This document shows, one piece after another, positions 10,610 through 23,637 of a DNA stretch of 64,000 bases. Position 1 is the stretch's first letter, and every line of letters begins with the position of its first letter. The stretch is from Scleromitrula shiraiana (Eukaryota > Ascomycota > Leotiomycetes > Helotiales > Sclerotiniaceae). Under the pieces are notes generated by a model that saw nothing but the letters and a program-made list of their open reading frames with translations, was not told the origin of the DNA and made no database searches. Location of the stretch: assembly GCA_028455995.1 (NCBI GenBank), contig JABELC010000001.1:4018501-4082500 (forward strand), in the 5' to 3' direction. The translations under genes were made by a program, and so were the position numbers.

Positions 10610-13501
10610 GATGTTAATTGGAGATTGTAAGAAAGGCTTCGACGGTGATGTGAATCGGTCTGAGAATGATGAATGGCAAGTTGATGGGAAGTCTTCCCTC
10701 CTTATATACATTTTCTTTACGACACCAGAGAGTGCAAACCATGATACAAGCAGTGATCCCAACCTCACCGGTCAAGATCCGCTTCAATTCTTTTGGATTC
10801 GACCCAAATGCCAGGTCCCTGGCAATAACAATCTCAGAATTTCATCGATACGGTCCATTGTCGCTTAAATTGGTCACACCAACGCGTAGCAATATATTAC
10901 ACATTGCGACTTAAAGTCTTGGCTACGTTTAACTCATAGATGAAATACGTGCTATTGTTGCTTACCAAGACATTCGAACGACTAAAGTGATGCTATTCCA
11001 AAGAAACGTGGAACTTTCTCATGCATGGGTCAACCGCCGGTTCCAATTGTATGTGGGATTTTCAATGCAAGATCTTTACTCATCTGCCGTCCCACTTAAG
11101 CTTAATGGAGAACCTGCGGGAAATGCAACTTATGGATGTACAACGGCAGCTAAATAATTGTTACAATTCCTAGGTTTGCGGGTTAGTTCCGCCCATGCTT
11201 TCATCTCGTTGGCTCGATATTCAGGGGTCTGCAGCCATTACTCCATTGTGTCTGATGAATAATCGGAAAAGTCAGCATGATCAATGTTTAGTTTGATATT
11301 GAAAAGCATTGGGAGATTTTAATAAGGATTATGTCAGGCATTTTGATTTAAGTAAGCAACGTTTTTGTGGAACCAGTGGAACCTCAGATACTTATTAATC
11401 GACCTGCATGGCAACGACATCACATCCTCGATGAAAAATATATGATTAAGAATTACAAGATCATTGCGTAAGTGGAGATTTTGAAAAAGAGACAGGATTT
11501 TTGATATTAGCTGCGGTTTCTTCTACATTTTGAACTGAAATCTAGTTTCCCTTAATCTTTCTGGCGACGATGGCCACGCAGAATCGGAGCCCCACATCAT
11601 GGATGGGTAAGTCTTTCGAGTGTAGATGTCTCACGAAGAAAATGGTGGACTATTGTTACTAGGTTATTCGATGGGGGAATACGATTTAAAACGACGCTGT
11701 ATTATGATCGCAAGCAAAATCCTGTGATGTTTTTCTCCCACTTTCACCAGCTTACGGAGTTTCTCCTTGACTTTGGAAATCTCCTGTTACTTCTTTGTTG
11801 TTCTTTGTGATTTGATATGCAATACGATTTTTCGCCATCAATCATCTACACAGCGATTTCTTTCCATATTACAAGTGTTTATTATTATATCTTTTTCTTG
11901 ATAATTCCTGCTTCTCGTGCGTGCCTTCAATTACCTCATCTGATATTAGATTTGCTTCTCCCTTAGAATGGCAACTTGTGTCTTGAGAATAGTGGATTGA
12001 ATCGCCTGTGACCATTGCACTCATTATCAGGGCGAAGCTCTCAGTCTGGGCTCTGCGGTACTTGTTCATCCGACTCTCCAGATGAAGCACATAGCTGCGC
12101 CATTGGAAGTCAGAGGAGGCCTTCAGTTCTTCAGTTGAGAAATACAGTCGATAAATGGTTCGGAGTTTTGAGCAAACATAAAAATTTTGTCATCAGTGGA
12201 CATTGGTCTTAAGGTATGGAAGGATAGAGTATAGTTTAAGTGCTTGTATTTCTTAAACATTGAGCAGACTCAAACATTCGGCTCTCAAGTTAGAAACTAA
12301 TTTATGTACTTGATTGCTGTTTAGAAACTACATGAATTTGGTGATGGATCTTATATTCGGGCAACAGGAAAGTCTAGAGTCTACAACTTGACATACTCCT
12401 GAACTAGCTGGGTGCTACATAGTGAGTAGCATCTAGATATCTCAACCATTACATCTACTATTTTTAGCGACCAATGAAAGGAACCAATCCGAGATAGGCA
12501 AGGCATTTATGTCCAGAAATTGAGATGTTTTTTAAACAAAAACCAATCTAGAAACCTTTCGGGTATATGTCAGACGTAGGATTGTAATATACCTATGCGG
12601 TCCTCTGTTCAGAGGAATGCTCAAAAGACTATCACCTTGCAACTTGGAAATTCAATGCTAGATTGGTTATGCCTTGTTAACTACTTGGACAAGTATTTAT
12701 TTGAAAACAACAATTTCCCTCCAACAGAAGTAGCTGCTAAGCCTCCTCCTGGTTCATCACGTTCGCAATCGAGCAAAACATTTACAATCGGCTCTATATC
12801 CAAAATTTCAAATACCTAGGTAGTTAAAATAGAGTATTTCGGGGTTTGTTTCGGGGATCATTTCGGGTGTTATCTCTCAAATATATTTTCCAATTCACCA
12901 TGAGAAAAGGTCTTTATTCTCCACGTGGGATAATTCCAACATGAGGATTTTTCTTCTTCTTTGAATGGAGAGTGGGGCTCTAATTAGAAGCTTATCTTCA
13001 GAAGATGCAATCCATTGATATGATTGCGAATATGCGGCTATGGTTGATCCAGTAACTGGGTCAAGTAATGGGATGAAAACTACACAAATGCTTCATGCTT
13101 TGATGGTTGGAGAGTCGAGCCTTATGATACATCATTATGCATGTTTTGATACTTGGATGTCCATACTTGACATAAAATCAGCCGAACGTTATATCTTGTA
13201 GAAAATTAAGATTGATTGGTGAGAGAAACGTTTCAATATCTGTAGATGATCAAAGTCAGTTAGAGAGAAACACTTGGATGTCTGGATCTTGTAAAGAATA
13301 CCAGGAGTGAGTTAACAAGCAACGAGTGAATGGCTGCATTTTATACATATTTCGAACAGACATCCAAAATTAAATTGCCTTGGTCGCTGGTGATAAGGCA
13401 TAGACTGGAATGAATGGGCGTTACTGTGTAATTTTTGGCAAATCATTCTACTCGGCCACTAGCTAGCAAGTTGTAACGAATATGACTTGGGGTTATTGTA
13501 T
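10610..13501. other. Long gene-poor stretch
   Basis: About 2.9 kb is AT-rich by eye, with only short scattered frames (for example 11869-12090 minus and 12595-12819 plus). None of these has a recognisable domain or coherent splice signals. A short start-like stretch at 11571-11609 reads into a GTAAGTC donor but has no continuation I can find. It may hold decayed sequence. Confidence 0.45.
10698..10710 (-). promoter_or_regulatory. TATA-like element upstream of the isochorismatase gene
   Basis: On the minus strand the sequence reads TGTATATAAGG about 90-100 bases before the ATG at 10609. This is a typical distance for a TATA box of a strongly expressed fungal secreted-protein gene. Confidence 0.45.
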
Positions 13502-14636
13502 CTACTTCGAGGCAATTCCAGATTTTGACACGATCTCCAAGCCCCTAATCTCTACCAATTCACCACTCTTCATTGCCATTTTCACCGCTTCACAAACGAC
13601 CATTGCACTCAACCCCTCCTCCCCGCTACAAACCGGATCCTTCCCGTCTCTGACAACCTCTACACTATGTTGGATTTTTTCGTCAAATGGCACGATATCC
13701 CTGTGAACAACCACATCCTCACTCTTCAATGTATCATTCCAGGCCTCTTCGCCCTGTCCTACATCATAACTCCATTTTTTGAAGTCTGGCACACTCAGCG
13801 CCCCCTTGGTGCCCATGATTCTATAAAACCCACCCACTCCCCCTTCTCCCCCTACCATTGGAATATTGGGATTCTCACCTGTCCCAGCCTCGAAGTTCCA
13901 CGGCGAGGGAACCGCATCACTTAGTAAGAATGTTCCTACCGCTCCACTCTCAAATCGTAATATAATAGCCCCGCCTTCTTCAGCATCAAAGTCTCTTGAC
14001 TTTACGCTCTCAAATGCGGAAACCGCAATGACTTTCCCCATTAGATATTGTAGTAAATCGAGTTCATGAATTAGGTTTATAAGAACTACACCCTCGCTAT
14101 CCCCATTTCGACGCCATTCCCCTATTCCATCAAAGTAAGATGCTGGCTTTTTCAATGCCCAGATCCCTTGTATAACAACTATTTGGCCTAGTGTATTGGA
14201 CGATAGTTTTGACTTGGCAGATAACAAATATGGGTTAAAACGTCGATGGTGACCAACCAATAGGGTGGCTCCATGTTTTTTTAGCGCTAGATATGATCTA
14301 TATTCCCTCCGGTATGGCTGTCGAGATGGGTTTCTCTATCAAAATGTATTCTATGCCAGCGGTGATGCATTCGAGGGAGAGAGGTACGTGAGTACGATTT
14401 GTAGTGCATATGAGGATAGCAGTTGGGAGGGGTGTGGAGGCAAGCAGAGAGGTTACGGATGGGTGGTGCGTGGTTGACAGGAACTTGGCAAAATCGGTGC
14501 TATGAGGCGAGGAATCTATAATGGAGTGCGGTATGGTGTTGGGGTTCTTGATGATAGATTGGGCATGTCGGGGACCAATTAAGTCAGTCCCTATTATAGC
14601 TATTGATATTTGCGTTGTGGTCATTGTTGAACTCAT
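13502..14636 (-). pseudogene. Gfo/Idh/MocA-family oxidoreductase, interrupted by a single-base frameshift
   Basis: Two minus-strand frames make up one protein. The first (14636-14298) carries the NAD-binding start IAIIGTDLIGPRHAQ and the catalytic-domain motif LIEKPIS. The second (read to 13502) continues with HGATLLVGHHRRFNPYL and VLINLIHELDLLQYLMG, which are typical of the family. The span is 378 codons plus one extra base. The frames overlap only at 14301-14335 and that overlap contains no GT on the coding strand, so no ordinary intron can join them. This is either a recent pseudogene or an assembly error. The gene is divergent from the dehydroshikimate dehydratase, which suggests a part in quinate or shikimate-related polyol metabolism. 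That role is inferred only from position. Confidence 0.8.
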
Positions 14637-15067
14637 CCAAAGAAAGGAGATTGAAGGAGATAAGACTTAGCTAGTTGGTGGCACCTACCGAAATATGTAA
14701 TACATCACTTACCTCTGCTGGTGTATTTGGGTCTTTATATCATTTTATAGGACAAAATTCATGGGGGTATAGGATATTTCCTAAGGAGGTGAAAGAGCCC
14801 CAGCGCCCATCCGTTGACGGGGAAGATATAATTAGTGAATACGGGGAAGTACAGATTTGAGAGGTAACGAAAGAGCATTTCAATCGATTCCAGGATCGTC
14901 TGTGCAATGTATCGGATAGAAGCTGGGGAAAAGATAAACTCCCACAAGGAACTGTTCTCAACTCCAAATATATTTTCCACGGTGAATATGGTTCTTTAAT
15001 GTGGATTGAATTATGGCCTATCTTTCAACTCACCAAGTAACTAAAAGGCAATTATCGGCAAGCCTCG

Positions 15068-15083
15068 GCGTAATGCATTATCC
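15068..15083. promoter_or_regulatory. Second, weaker QUTA/QA-1F-like operator
   Basis: The site GCGTAATGCATTATCC keeps both half-sites of GGRTAA(N4)TTATCC with one mismatch (C for G at position 2) around a TGCA centre. It lies 24 bases from the better match. Confidence 0.5.
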
Positions 15084-15106
15084 ATACAAAGACCGCAAAA
15101 AACACC

Positions 15107-15122
15107 GGAAAAGTATTTATCC
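15107..15122. promoter_or_regulatory. Probable QUTA/QA-1F operator
   Basis: The site GGAAAAGTATTTATCC matches the published consensus for the Neurospora/Aspergillus quinate activator, GGRTAARYRYTTATCC, at 15 of 16 positions. It lies between the oxidoreductase and the dehydratase genes, where it could serve both. The activator gene itself is about 2 kb downstream. Confidence 0.65.
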
Positions 15123-15815
15123 AGATAATATGACATATGAACCAACTACCTACTAAAGCTAGCTTCTGCTATTCATTACTGCAACCTATTTGAATCGATC
15201 TAAATGATTGTAAGAGTATCAAAACAATGTATGAGACGAGTGTCTTCTTAAGTTTTTAACCATGATTGGAAAAAGAAGATGAGAGATAGTAGTTACTATT
15301 TATGTTTATACCGAGCAATGCATGGATGGAATAGGGCCTTCGTCCTGAAATGCATAGATTTGTGCTTCTTGTCTTGGTTATTGAATGTTCATCCTCTTAT
15401 TCCCATATTCAATATCCATCCGTATCTTTCTTCGGTTCCTGAACGCATTCACTCACTGTCTGAACCCATTCATTCACTGTTATTTATCTTCTATTGCTAA
15501 TATCATTTCAAAATTTGCAAAAACATTCTCGATCAATCTAGACCTTTCCAATTCACTTCCCTCCCTTTACGGTTGTTATACCCAATTCAATTAACAGGTC
15601 ATTAAAGGAAACTTATATTCACGCAGTATTCATACCTCCCAGGATTGATTCGAAAAATCTTTGCAAATTAACAATCAAAGATTGGCTTCGGCTTTTGTAT
15701 AAATATATTGGAAACCAAAAGCTTTTGTTGTTCTATCAAACACATATTTTTTTGAATACAAAACTTTAAGAAACATACAAAACATACAACCAGGATCAAA
15801 AGTTACCATATCATC

Positions 15816-17085
15816 ATGTCTTACAAACCAGCGATTGTCAGCATGTCTCTAGGAGTATGTTTATTCTTCTATTGAGTACCTCATTGCAAATCTAACCACT
15901 GTTTTATATAGCGTTGCTTTGCCGGTCATACTCTTGCTACAAAATTTCAAGCAGCCAAGGATGCTGGTATTGCCGGTGTCGAAATGTGTAAGCTACCTTC
16001 TAGACCCATTGACGACGCACACACGCCAATGGTGTCATTTTCCCCCCTTGTGTACCCATCATATCCTTTTAATATTACCCCTTAGCTAACATCAGCCTCT
16101 TACACCCACAGTCTATGAAGACCTTTTATCTCTAGCTACCACACTCCCCTCCCATCCTGGCCCTGACTCCATTCTCGACGCCGCCCAGCAAGTCCGCGAC
16201 CTATCAGTCCAACATTCCCTCCCCATCATTGGACTTGGCCCTTTCGCTCACTACGAAGGCCTCTTGTCACCCACTGCACGTGCTGCCAAAATCGAAGAGC
16301 TCCACCTCTGGTTCCAAATTTGCCGAATTCTCGAAACAGACCTTATCCAAATCCCCTCGACATTCAACCCTGCCAGCGAGAACACCTCTGATTTCACCGC
16401 CATTGTCCGTGATATGCAAGAAGTCGCCGATATTGGCGCAATTGAGGGATTTCGATTTGCGTTTGAGAATCTCTGCTTCGGTACACATATCGATACCTGG
16501 TCTCAAGCTTGGGCCATCGTCAAAGCCGTTGATCGCGAGAACTTTGGTTTGTGTCTCGATACATTTAACATTGCTGGTCGGGAATTTGCCGATCCTTCAG
16601 CACCTGGTGGAAAGGTCCCAAATGCTGAAGTATCGTTTAAGAATAGTTTGGCTAGAATGGTCAAGGAGATTGATGTTAACAAAGTCTTCTATATTCAAGT
16701 TGTTGATGCGGAGAGATTGGAGGAGCCATTGGATGAGAATCATGCATTTTATGTTGAGGGTCAGAGAGCTAGGATGAGCTGGAGTCGCAATTGTCGATTA
16801 TTTTTGGGAGAGACGGACAGAGGTGGTTATTTGCCCGTTTTGGATGTGGTCAAGGCGATCTGTGATGGCTTAGGCTATCAGGGCTGGGTTAGTATGGAGT
16901 TATTTAATAGGAGTTTGGTTAAGGGGGATAGGGAGGTTCCAATTGAACATGCAAAGAGAGCGATGGAGAGTTGGGGCTGGATTTGCAAGGAAATGGGTTG
17001 GGACGTAAATTTTGGTATGAAGGAGCAAAAATCGGAGAATGGTAGAGAGCCGGAGGTTGCTAATGATGTTTGGGCGAGATTGTAA
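15816..17085 (+). CDS. qutC: 3-dehydroshikimate dehydratase (quinate pathway)
   Basis: Three exons (15816-15854, 15912-15987, 16112-17085) encode about 362 residues. The first exon is only 13 codons (MSYKPAIVSMSLG). The protein has the sugar-phosphate isomerase/epimerase TIM-barrel fold. Likely metal-ligand segments are FRFAFENLCFG, GLCLDTFNIAG, KVFYIQVVDAERL and GWVSMELFNRSL. It converts 3-dehydroshikimate to protocatechuate, the step that commits quinate carbon to the beta-ketoadipate route. Length and motifs fit Aspergillus QutC and Neurospora QA-4. Its neighbours are the activator qutA (convergent) and a Gfo/Idh oxidoreductase (divergent), and two activator-like sites lie about 700 bases upstream. 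Confidence 0.93.
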
Positions 17086-17375
17086 GTGACAATCCAGATG
17101 GCGTATGCATAACCTGATTTTGGCACAAACATGGCGTTTGGAGTAAGATCACTTTTGAATATTCACATAAAATTGGCGGCATCGTTGGAGATTCATAGAT
17201 ACCATACTAGTATACCAGTTCACAATAGAAAACCTTATCAACATAAAACCCTAACAAAATGAACAGTGAAGACAGATCTTTGCTATTTTCTATACAAATA
17301 GTATATATGTAATGTAATGTATTGTAATCTTATCTATTCACAACCTCTATCAATCCGAACGAGACAACATTAACA

Positions 17376-20331
17376 TCAACCATTCCCTCCACCATTTGTC
17401 CGTTGTTTTTCATGAGCACTCAAAGCCTGCAAAATCTGCCCAGCCTCAATCCCCTCGTCTCCATCATCAAAATCCATAGCCCCACCATCAACACCAGTAC
17501 TAAACATCATTTCGCCAGGTATACCCAACGAGTTATTCCCAAATCCTTGGGTAGCGAGTACATCCGATGATTCTACATTAGAACTCGCTAGTAACTGTTG
17601 GAAGATACTGTTGTTTGAGTACAGAGGATCAGGTTCCCTACAGAAGGTGTAGAAATCCTGATTACGTTTGTCGGGATCCTCAAATCCAAGGTTTACTAGA
17701 CTTTGATCCATGCTATTCGTCCTGTAGGTAAAGTTGTTAGCATACATCAGTTGTAATAGGTTCTGAAACAAGATGAACATACCATTCCATTGCATCCATG
17801 ACGGCGAAGTCATTGAAAATAGAATCGCCGTCTGTGTCAACGCTAGGAGGAACTCTACGTTGCAAATGCGGGGACTGGAGAGTTTGAGACAAACCAAGTG
17901 GCAGTTGATTATTACTGCTAACGCTGTTGCGAGCTTGATTTTGCTGATTCATACTCCATGGATTTAAGACACCTGTATTCCCTGTGTTGTATGCTGGACG
18001 AGGACTTTCTGGAATACTCGTCGAAAAGTTTTCAGCCATTAAAGGATTAAAAGATTGGCTCGAGTATGATATTGGGGGCGCTAGGCTTTTTTTGTATTGT
18101 AAAGAGCTTCTATTAGGTCGTGGAACATCCATGCTATTCATTGATTGTGATCTGAAAACTTGCGGGGTATATGGCTGGCTGATTTCATAGCTAGCAGTAC
18201 TGTTGGGAGTTTTGACTGATTGTGGGGTTTCAGCAGTTGGAACCATACCATTCATGAGGTCAAAAGCAACTTGACTTTCGCTTCGATGTTTCCATGGTTG
18301 TGTGTTCTCATTGGTGTTCTTGAATGTTTCAAAGACTGGCCATGCTGGCTCCATTGAAGACACACAAATATCTAAATTGTACTTCCAATCATCAAGCACG
18401 ATGTGTGTATTCTCAATACTTCGTCGAACGGCATGCACAACGTCATAAGCTGTCTTTGTATAATACTCAAAGGTAGGCGGAACAATTAGAAGGCCAAAAG
18501 TATACGAATGGCGCTTGAAGAGATGGACAATTTGGCGAGCTGATCTTGTACAAGGCTCTAAATCCGGACTTTCTTTTCGTTCCCCATGTGATAGTAGTTG
18601 ACATGTTGCAAAAGTAGTAAAATATGCAACATGCAAATGATAATGATGTGGTAATAATGATGAGGACTGTTCACTATTCATTGCTGAAGAATCAAAGTAT
18701 AAAGATTGTGATTGATCCCTACTCCAGGCATGTAACCTTTCCAGAAGCCCCGTGCTGAATTGCACCGTTTTAGAACTATCAGATGCGCAGCTGGCATCAT
18801 TGAGAATCTGAAGTACTTGAACTAGTCGATTGAAAGTGCTCAGAATAGAGACTGGGACCCGAGAGTTCCCCGTGGAGGCTCTCCGGACAGTGAGACAATC
18901 AGTCCAAGGGTCCCATTCTTCTAGTCCATCTTCTATTAGCATTCCTACACGATCTATATCATCGGATCTCAAATGTGGCCGCCTTTTTAGACGCGCTGCT
19001 ATGATAGTGTCTAAGGCAAAACATCCCAGGAATACATGCTTAGATCTCGAATTATGCTTAGGAGAATGCGGATCGTCATTGGGAGGCTGTTCGAGACCAA
19101 GTTCTATAGCTATTCGCACAGCTTGACCAATAAGAATCCAAGCCCTATTAAAATGACCTAAACCGAGATTTGCGAGTGTTAAGATCAGAAGAGCTTGAAC
19201 GTGACCAAGATCAAAGTTTTCTTCCTCGTTAGGAACGAGAGCCCTTGCGTGACTATACATTCTCTCGGCCGTCCATACGGCTTGAGAAACGGGTCCTTGG
19301 GCATGCGGGGTGTTGTTTATGGCTCTATGTTGGAATTTCGCATATGCTATTGCAGCCCATAGCAAAGCATGGTCACCATTGAATCTTTCCGCTCCGCCAT
19401 TACGGACTTGAGAGTATTGATACGAGATGCGAAGTAAATCATGTTTTTCCACGATAGGAAGCCAACAATGAGTGTAGGAAAAATAGACATCAAGGAGATG
19501 CCATGTTTCAGAGGGAAGTTCAGGAAGTATATTCTTGGTGTTTGCTTCACCTGAGGTCGATAGATAAGCGGGACTTAAGATGGAACCATATTGCGTTTTT
19601 GTGTTTTGGTCTACATTTGTGAAGTCTTTTATGGCACTCCCCAGTACCGGCGATGCACTCACTTCTTCTGGGATCCGGAAGTCCATCTTTTGCTCAGACC
19701 ATCCACTCATTTGGGGCTGGGTATCATTGTCGGGTATTGAGACGGGGGAGTTTGACTGTGGCACTGCCAAACCTGGCCGTTTGCCTATTTGGGCATCCGA
19801 ATCCAGTCTCTTGCGCTTTCCAATTTCCGCGCTTGAACCTGGCTCTAGAATCGGTAATAGCCTCTCAAGCTCTTTGGATAAATTGGACTTCCTCCAGACC
19901 TCGGCGAGACTATCTGGCTGACCATCTTCGTTTCTCCATATGTTGAGTAAGGTTTCATTTGTCTCATCGCCAGTAAACACAGAAAGGATTTCGTCTTCGA
20001 CGCCCTCAACTTCTCGTATTGTAAGTCCCCATAATTTTTCAATGCCACGTACATATCCTTCCGGCAATCCGCGCTTTTTTACATTCGCATCATATGAGCA
20101 GGTCCTTCCGTGTGTTAAGCAGGTAGAACATGCTGGCCGCTTCCCATCGCACTTGTCCTTCCGACTTCGACATTTGTCGCATGCCTGGGAAACTCTTTTT
20201 CGTGTTCCTTGCGATTGTTTTGTATTCGTAGCAGTTGTGCCTCCCCCACTCTTCGGTTCTTTCTTTTTCGAATTCGACGATACCCCTCTAGAGGCATGCT
20301 TTGAATTCCCTATGGAATCTGCTTGATCCAT
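17376..20331 (-). CDS. qutA: Zn2Cys6 quinate pathway transcriptional activator
   Basis: Two exons on the minus strand (20331-17783, 17721-17376) give about 964 residues. I chose the ATG at 20331 because the open frame upstream of it has no ATG. A basic N-terminal stretch leads into the Zn2Cys6 cluster with Cys at 51, 54, 61, 68, 71 and 78 (CDKCRSRKDKC...CSTC), then the linker KKRGLPEGYVRGIEKLWGL that is typical of QUTA/QA-1F. The middle third is a fungal-specific transcription factor domain (HALLWAAIAYAKFQHRA; LGHFNRAWILIGQAVRIAIELG). The Ser/Pro/Asn-rich C terminus is a probable activation region. It should bind GGRTAA-N4-type palindromes and turn on the pathway genes when QutR releases it. 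It is divergent from qutR. Confidence 0.92.
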
Positions 20332-21141
20332 TACCACCAATCGTTGACAACAAGGGTCGATACCCGCTCGAGCCCGAAAAAGGCGTGCATGCGAAGCATA
20401 TGATATAGAACGATTGTTTTGTTTGTCGTCGTCGTAGAAATTTCTTGAACCTTAATTCTACACCATGTCAATTGAACGCGATTCGTGCGCAAGTCGTGGA
20501 GAGCTCAGATGAGATCGCGGAGAAGTCAGTACTGTAGTGTCGTAAGGGAATTGCAGAGGAACTTCGAATCCTATGATCTTCTACAATACATTCTGCGTTT
20601 GTAATTGTAGGATTTGCAATTCAATCCACCATTATGCAAGTGACTCTTTTCCTTCATACAAGAATTTCATAAGAAACTCGAAATCCTGGCACTTCCCCAT
20701 ACCCCACAAACATATTGAACCTTGGTTAACAACTTTGGGAACTATATCGGCTAAATACTTTTCCATACAGATTCTTAATCGCTATAGCCCGTTTATTGAT
20801 TGGCTGGCTTCAATATTCGGCATTTGTCTATCAATCTAGACTGAACTTTGAGATCTTCTTTCGACTATCAGAAAGAAAGGTATTGTGAAGGAAGTACCAC
20901 CTCTGCCAATTCCTCCATTCATTCCCTTTATCATACTCAATCAATCCTCCAAAGAAATGTGAGTGACTCGTAACATCGACAAGATTATTTTACGACAACT
21001 CCAGATAGATGCGTTTGCAGCGCAGCTCTGAAATTACTGCATCGGCCCTCTTCTGAACCTCCGATAACCCTTGTATCTTTCTGTTTGCGCTATCACGTGT
21101 ATATCTGCACCTTTTACCTCTACAGATTCAGAGTGAGAGAG
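20332..21141. promoter_or_regulatory. Divergent qutA-qutR promoter with a possible 5' UTR intron
   Basis: No gene is evident. I found no good GGRTAA-N4-TTATCC site here. A GTGAGT donor at 20959 and a CTCTACAG acceptor ending at 21125 could define a 167-base intron in the qutR leader. Confidence 0.45.
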
Positions 21142-23637
21142 ATGTCTTTAACAACACAAATCGAACATGAAATCATGCAAAAGCCAATATTCTTGGATCC
21201 AAAATTACAAAATAAAATCAGAATTTTTCCTTCCGATGCTTCTATCATCCTTATAGGTTCTCGGGGATCTGGGAAACGAAGCCTAGGTTTCATTGGTGCC
21301 ACTCATCTCGGTCGACGTCTCATTACAGAGGACCATTATTTCCAAGAAGTCACAGGCTTGTCTCGAGCTTCATATGTTCAAAAGCATGGCCCTCAGGATT
21401 TCTATAAACGAAATATTGACGTCGCAAGGCAAATGTTATTTGTTAACAGGTCAGGATGTATCATCGAGTGTGGAATGGGCAGTCTTGCGACTGAAGTACA
21501 AAGGACTCTTCGAGAATACACAAAAACTAATCCTGTGATTTATATTACTCGAAATAGCCAAAGAATTCGAGAAATGCTGAATATTGGAGATATAGAAGCA
21601 GCACGACTTGAGAGTGCTGATGCTGCTCATCGACTCTGTTCAAACTATGAATATTACAACTTGCATGATAGGAGTTGCGATGGTATGATGAGTCCCAAGG
21701 ACCAAGGACTTCCAAATGTCTCATCAAAATTGAAGCATGCAAAGGAAGATTTTTCGGCATTTCTTGATTTTATTACTGGGCAGGGTGTTATACGAAATAG
21801 TCTCGAAAGTCCATTCTCTATCGCAGCTCTTCCACCGGAGTGCAGGCTATATACTTACGCGCTCTCAATTCGTATGTCTTCTATCCCGGATTTGAACCTC
21901 GAGGAGCTGGAATCTGGAGCCGATGCTGTTCAGATCAAAATCGATTCGCTTTCTTCGCCGGATATCCAAAGAAATTTAGCAAAACAAGTGGCAACGGTAA
22001 GAAGAGAACTTGGTGTACCGGTCATTCTTCATGCAGAAGAGTATGCTTTCGAGGGTGTACCAATCTCAATATCCGAGAAGGAAGATATCTATTTTGGCCT
22101 GCTGGAACACGGTCTACGACTTGGTGTAGAGTACATCGTCATCGACCTCAAGTATTCTTCTGATCGCATTATGAATCTCGTTCAATCAGCAGGAAGAACC
22201 AGCATCATTGGACATTACCTTCACAGGGCCGAGAATTCTTGGGGATGGGATGATGAATCTCGGATGATACAATACCGCAGGGCCAAATCAATTGGATGTG
22301 ATATGGTTAGATTCGCACGAGCTACTTCAAAAGAGAGCGACAATGAGACTGTCAGAGATTTCTTGAGAAAGATTGAATCAATTCCTGGACATCTTCCAGT
22401 GATTGCTTACAATCTTGGAGATAATGGTCGCCCATCTTTGATCGAGAATCAGATTTTCACACCAGTTACTCATCCGATAATGAATTCGACAGTTAGCAAG
22501 AGTCAAATCAGACAATTTCTACCAACTGCAGCAGAAGCTCGACAGGCACTTTACCAGAATTCAGTCCTCGACCCTCTTCATTTTTATCATCTCGGTGCTA
22601 GTGTGTCATACAGTTTGTCTCCTGCTATGCACAACGCAGCGTACAAAGTTTGTGGTATGAGCAATGATTTTCAGTCCTTGCAAGTTCAATCGGTTGATGA
22701 GATTCATGCAATTTGTCAAACACCAGATTTTGGTGGAGCAGCCATTACACAACCCTTCAAAGTACAAATCATGTCAAAAATTGGGGCGAAAAGTTATCAT
22801 GCCAGAGCTATTGGTGCAGTGAATACTCTTTTGCCACTACGAGCACCAGCGGACAACAGCCCTCTGGATGGAAGCACAGAATCTCTTCTCCGACAAGCAA
22901 ACCAACGAAGCAAAACAGGACCCGTTCTTGCCTATTATGGAGATAATACGGATTTCATAGGAATAATGACATGTTTACGACGTAACATATCTCCACGCAA
23001 CGTAGTGCAACCATCCAGAACAACTGGTCTTGTAATTGGAGCAGGTGGTATGGCACGAGCTGCAATCTACGCTATGATACGACTAGGATGCCGGAAGATA
23101 TTCATTCACAATCGTACATTTGAGCATGCTCGACTCGTGGCCGATCATTTCAATTCATGGGCAACCAGTTTAAATAATAATGGGGAGATCGTACATGTGT
23201 TGCGAGATGCGAAGGAAGAATGGCCAGCTTCTTATAGGCCTCCTACTATGATTGTTTCTTGTGTGCCGGTAAGAAGTCTAGGTGATGATTTGCCGGCCAA
23301 TTTTACAATGCCTTTACAATGGTTGGGAAGTACAACTGGTGGAGTGGTTGTAGAGGTATGATTCTTTTCCCCTTGATATTCATTCTAGTTGTGAATATGA
23401 ACTAATAAATGATATCAATAGTTATCCTACAAACCACCTCTAGAAACACCTCTCCTAAGTCAAATCCGACGCTTTAGGGAGGAGATGAAAAGAGCATGGG
23501 TCGTAGTCGATGGATTGGAAGTTTTACCCGAGCAAGCAATCGCCCAATTTGAATTAATGACGGGCATTAAAGCTCCCAAGAGACATATGCGGATGGAGGT
23601 TTATCAGAATTATCATAAGTATGAGGAGTCGGATTAG
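21142..23637 (+). CDS. qutR: Quinate repressor protein, AROM-derived
   Basis: Two exons (21142-23355, 23422-23637) give about 809 residues. The frame is open further upstream, but the ATG at 21142 (MSLTTQIEHE) follows a likely 5' UTR acceptor and is preferred. The protein copies the last three domains of the pentafunctional AROM enzyme. The first is a shikimate-kinase-like domain with the P-loop GSRGSGKRS at 39-47. The second is a type I dehydroquinase-like domain in the middle (ELESGADAVQIKIDSL; GVPVILHAEEYAF). The third is a shikimate-dehydrogenase-like domain from about 480 (SYSLSPAMHNAAY; GGAAITQPFKVQIM; YGDNTDFIGI; VIGAGGMARAAIYAM). In Aspergillus and Neurospora this protein is not an enzyme: it binds QutA/QA-1F and blocks it unless quinate or its products are present. 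Confidence 0.93.

Larger units (their letters stand above)
14637..15815. promoter_or_regulatory. Divergent promoter between oxidoreductase and dehydroshikimate dehydratase
   Basis: The region holds two QUTA-like operators (listed separately) and a TATA element, TATAAATA, at 15698-15705, about 110 bases before the dehydratase ATG. Short open frames inside it (for example 15279-15500) lack any support. Confidence 0.6.
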
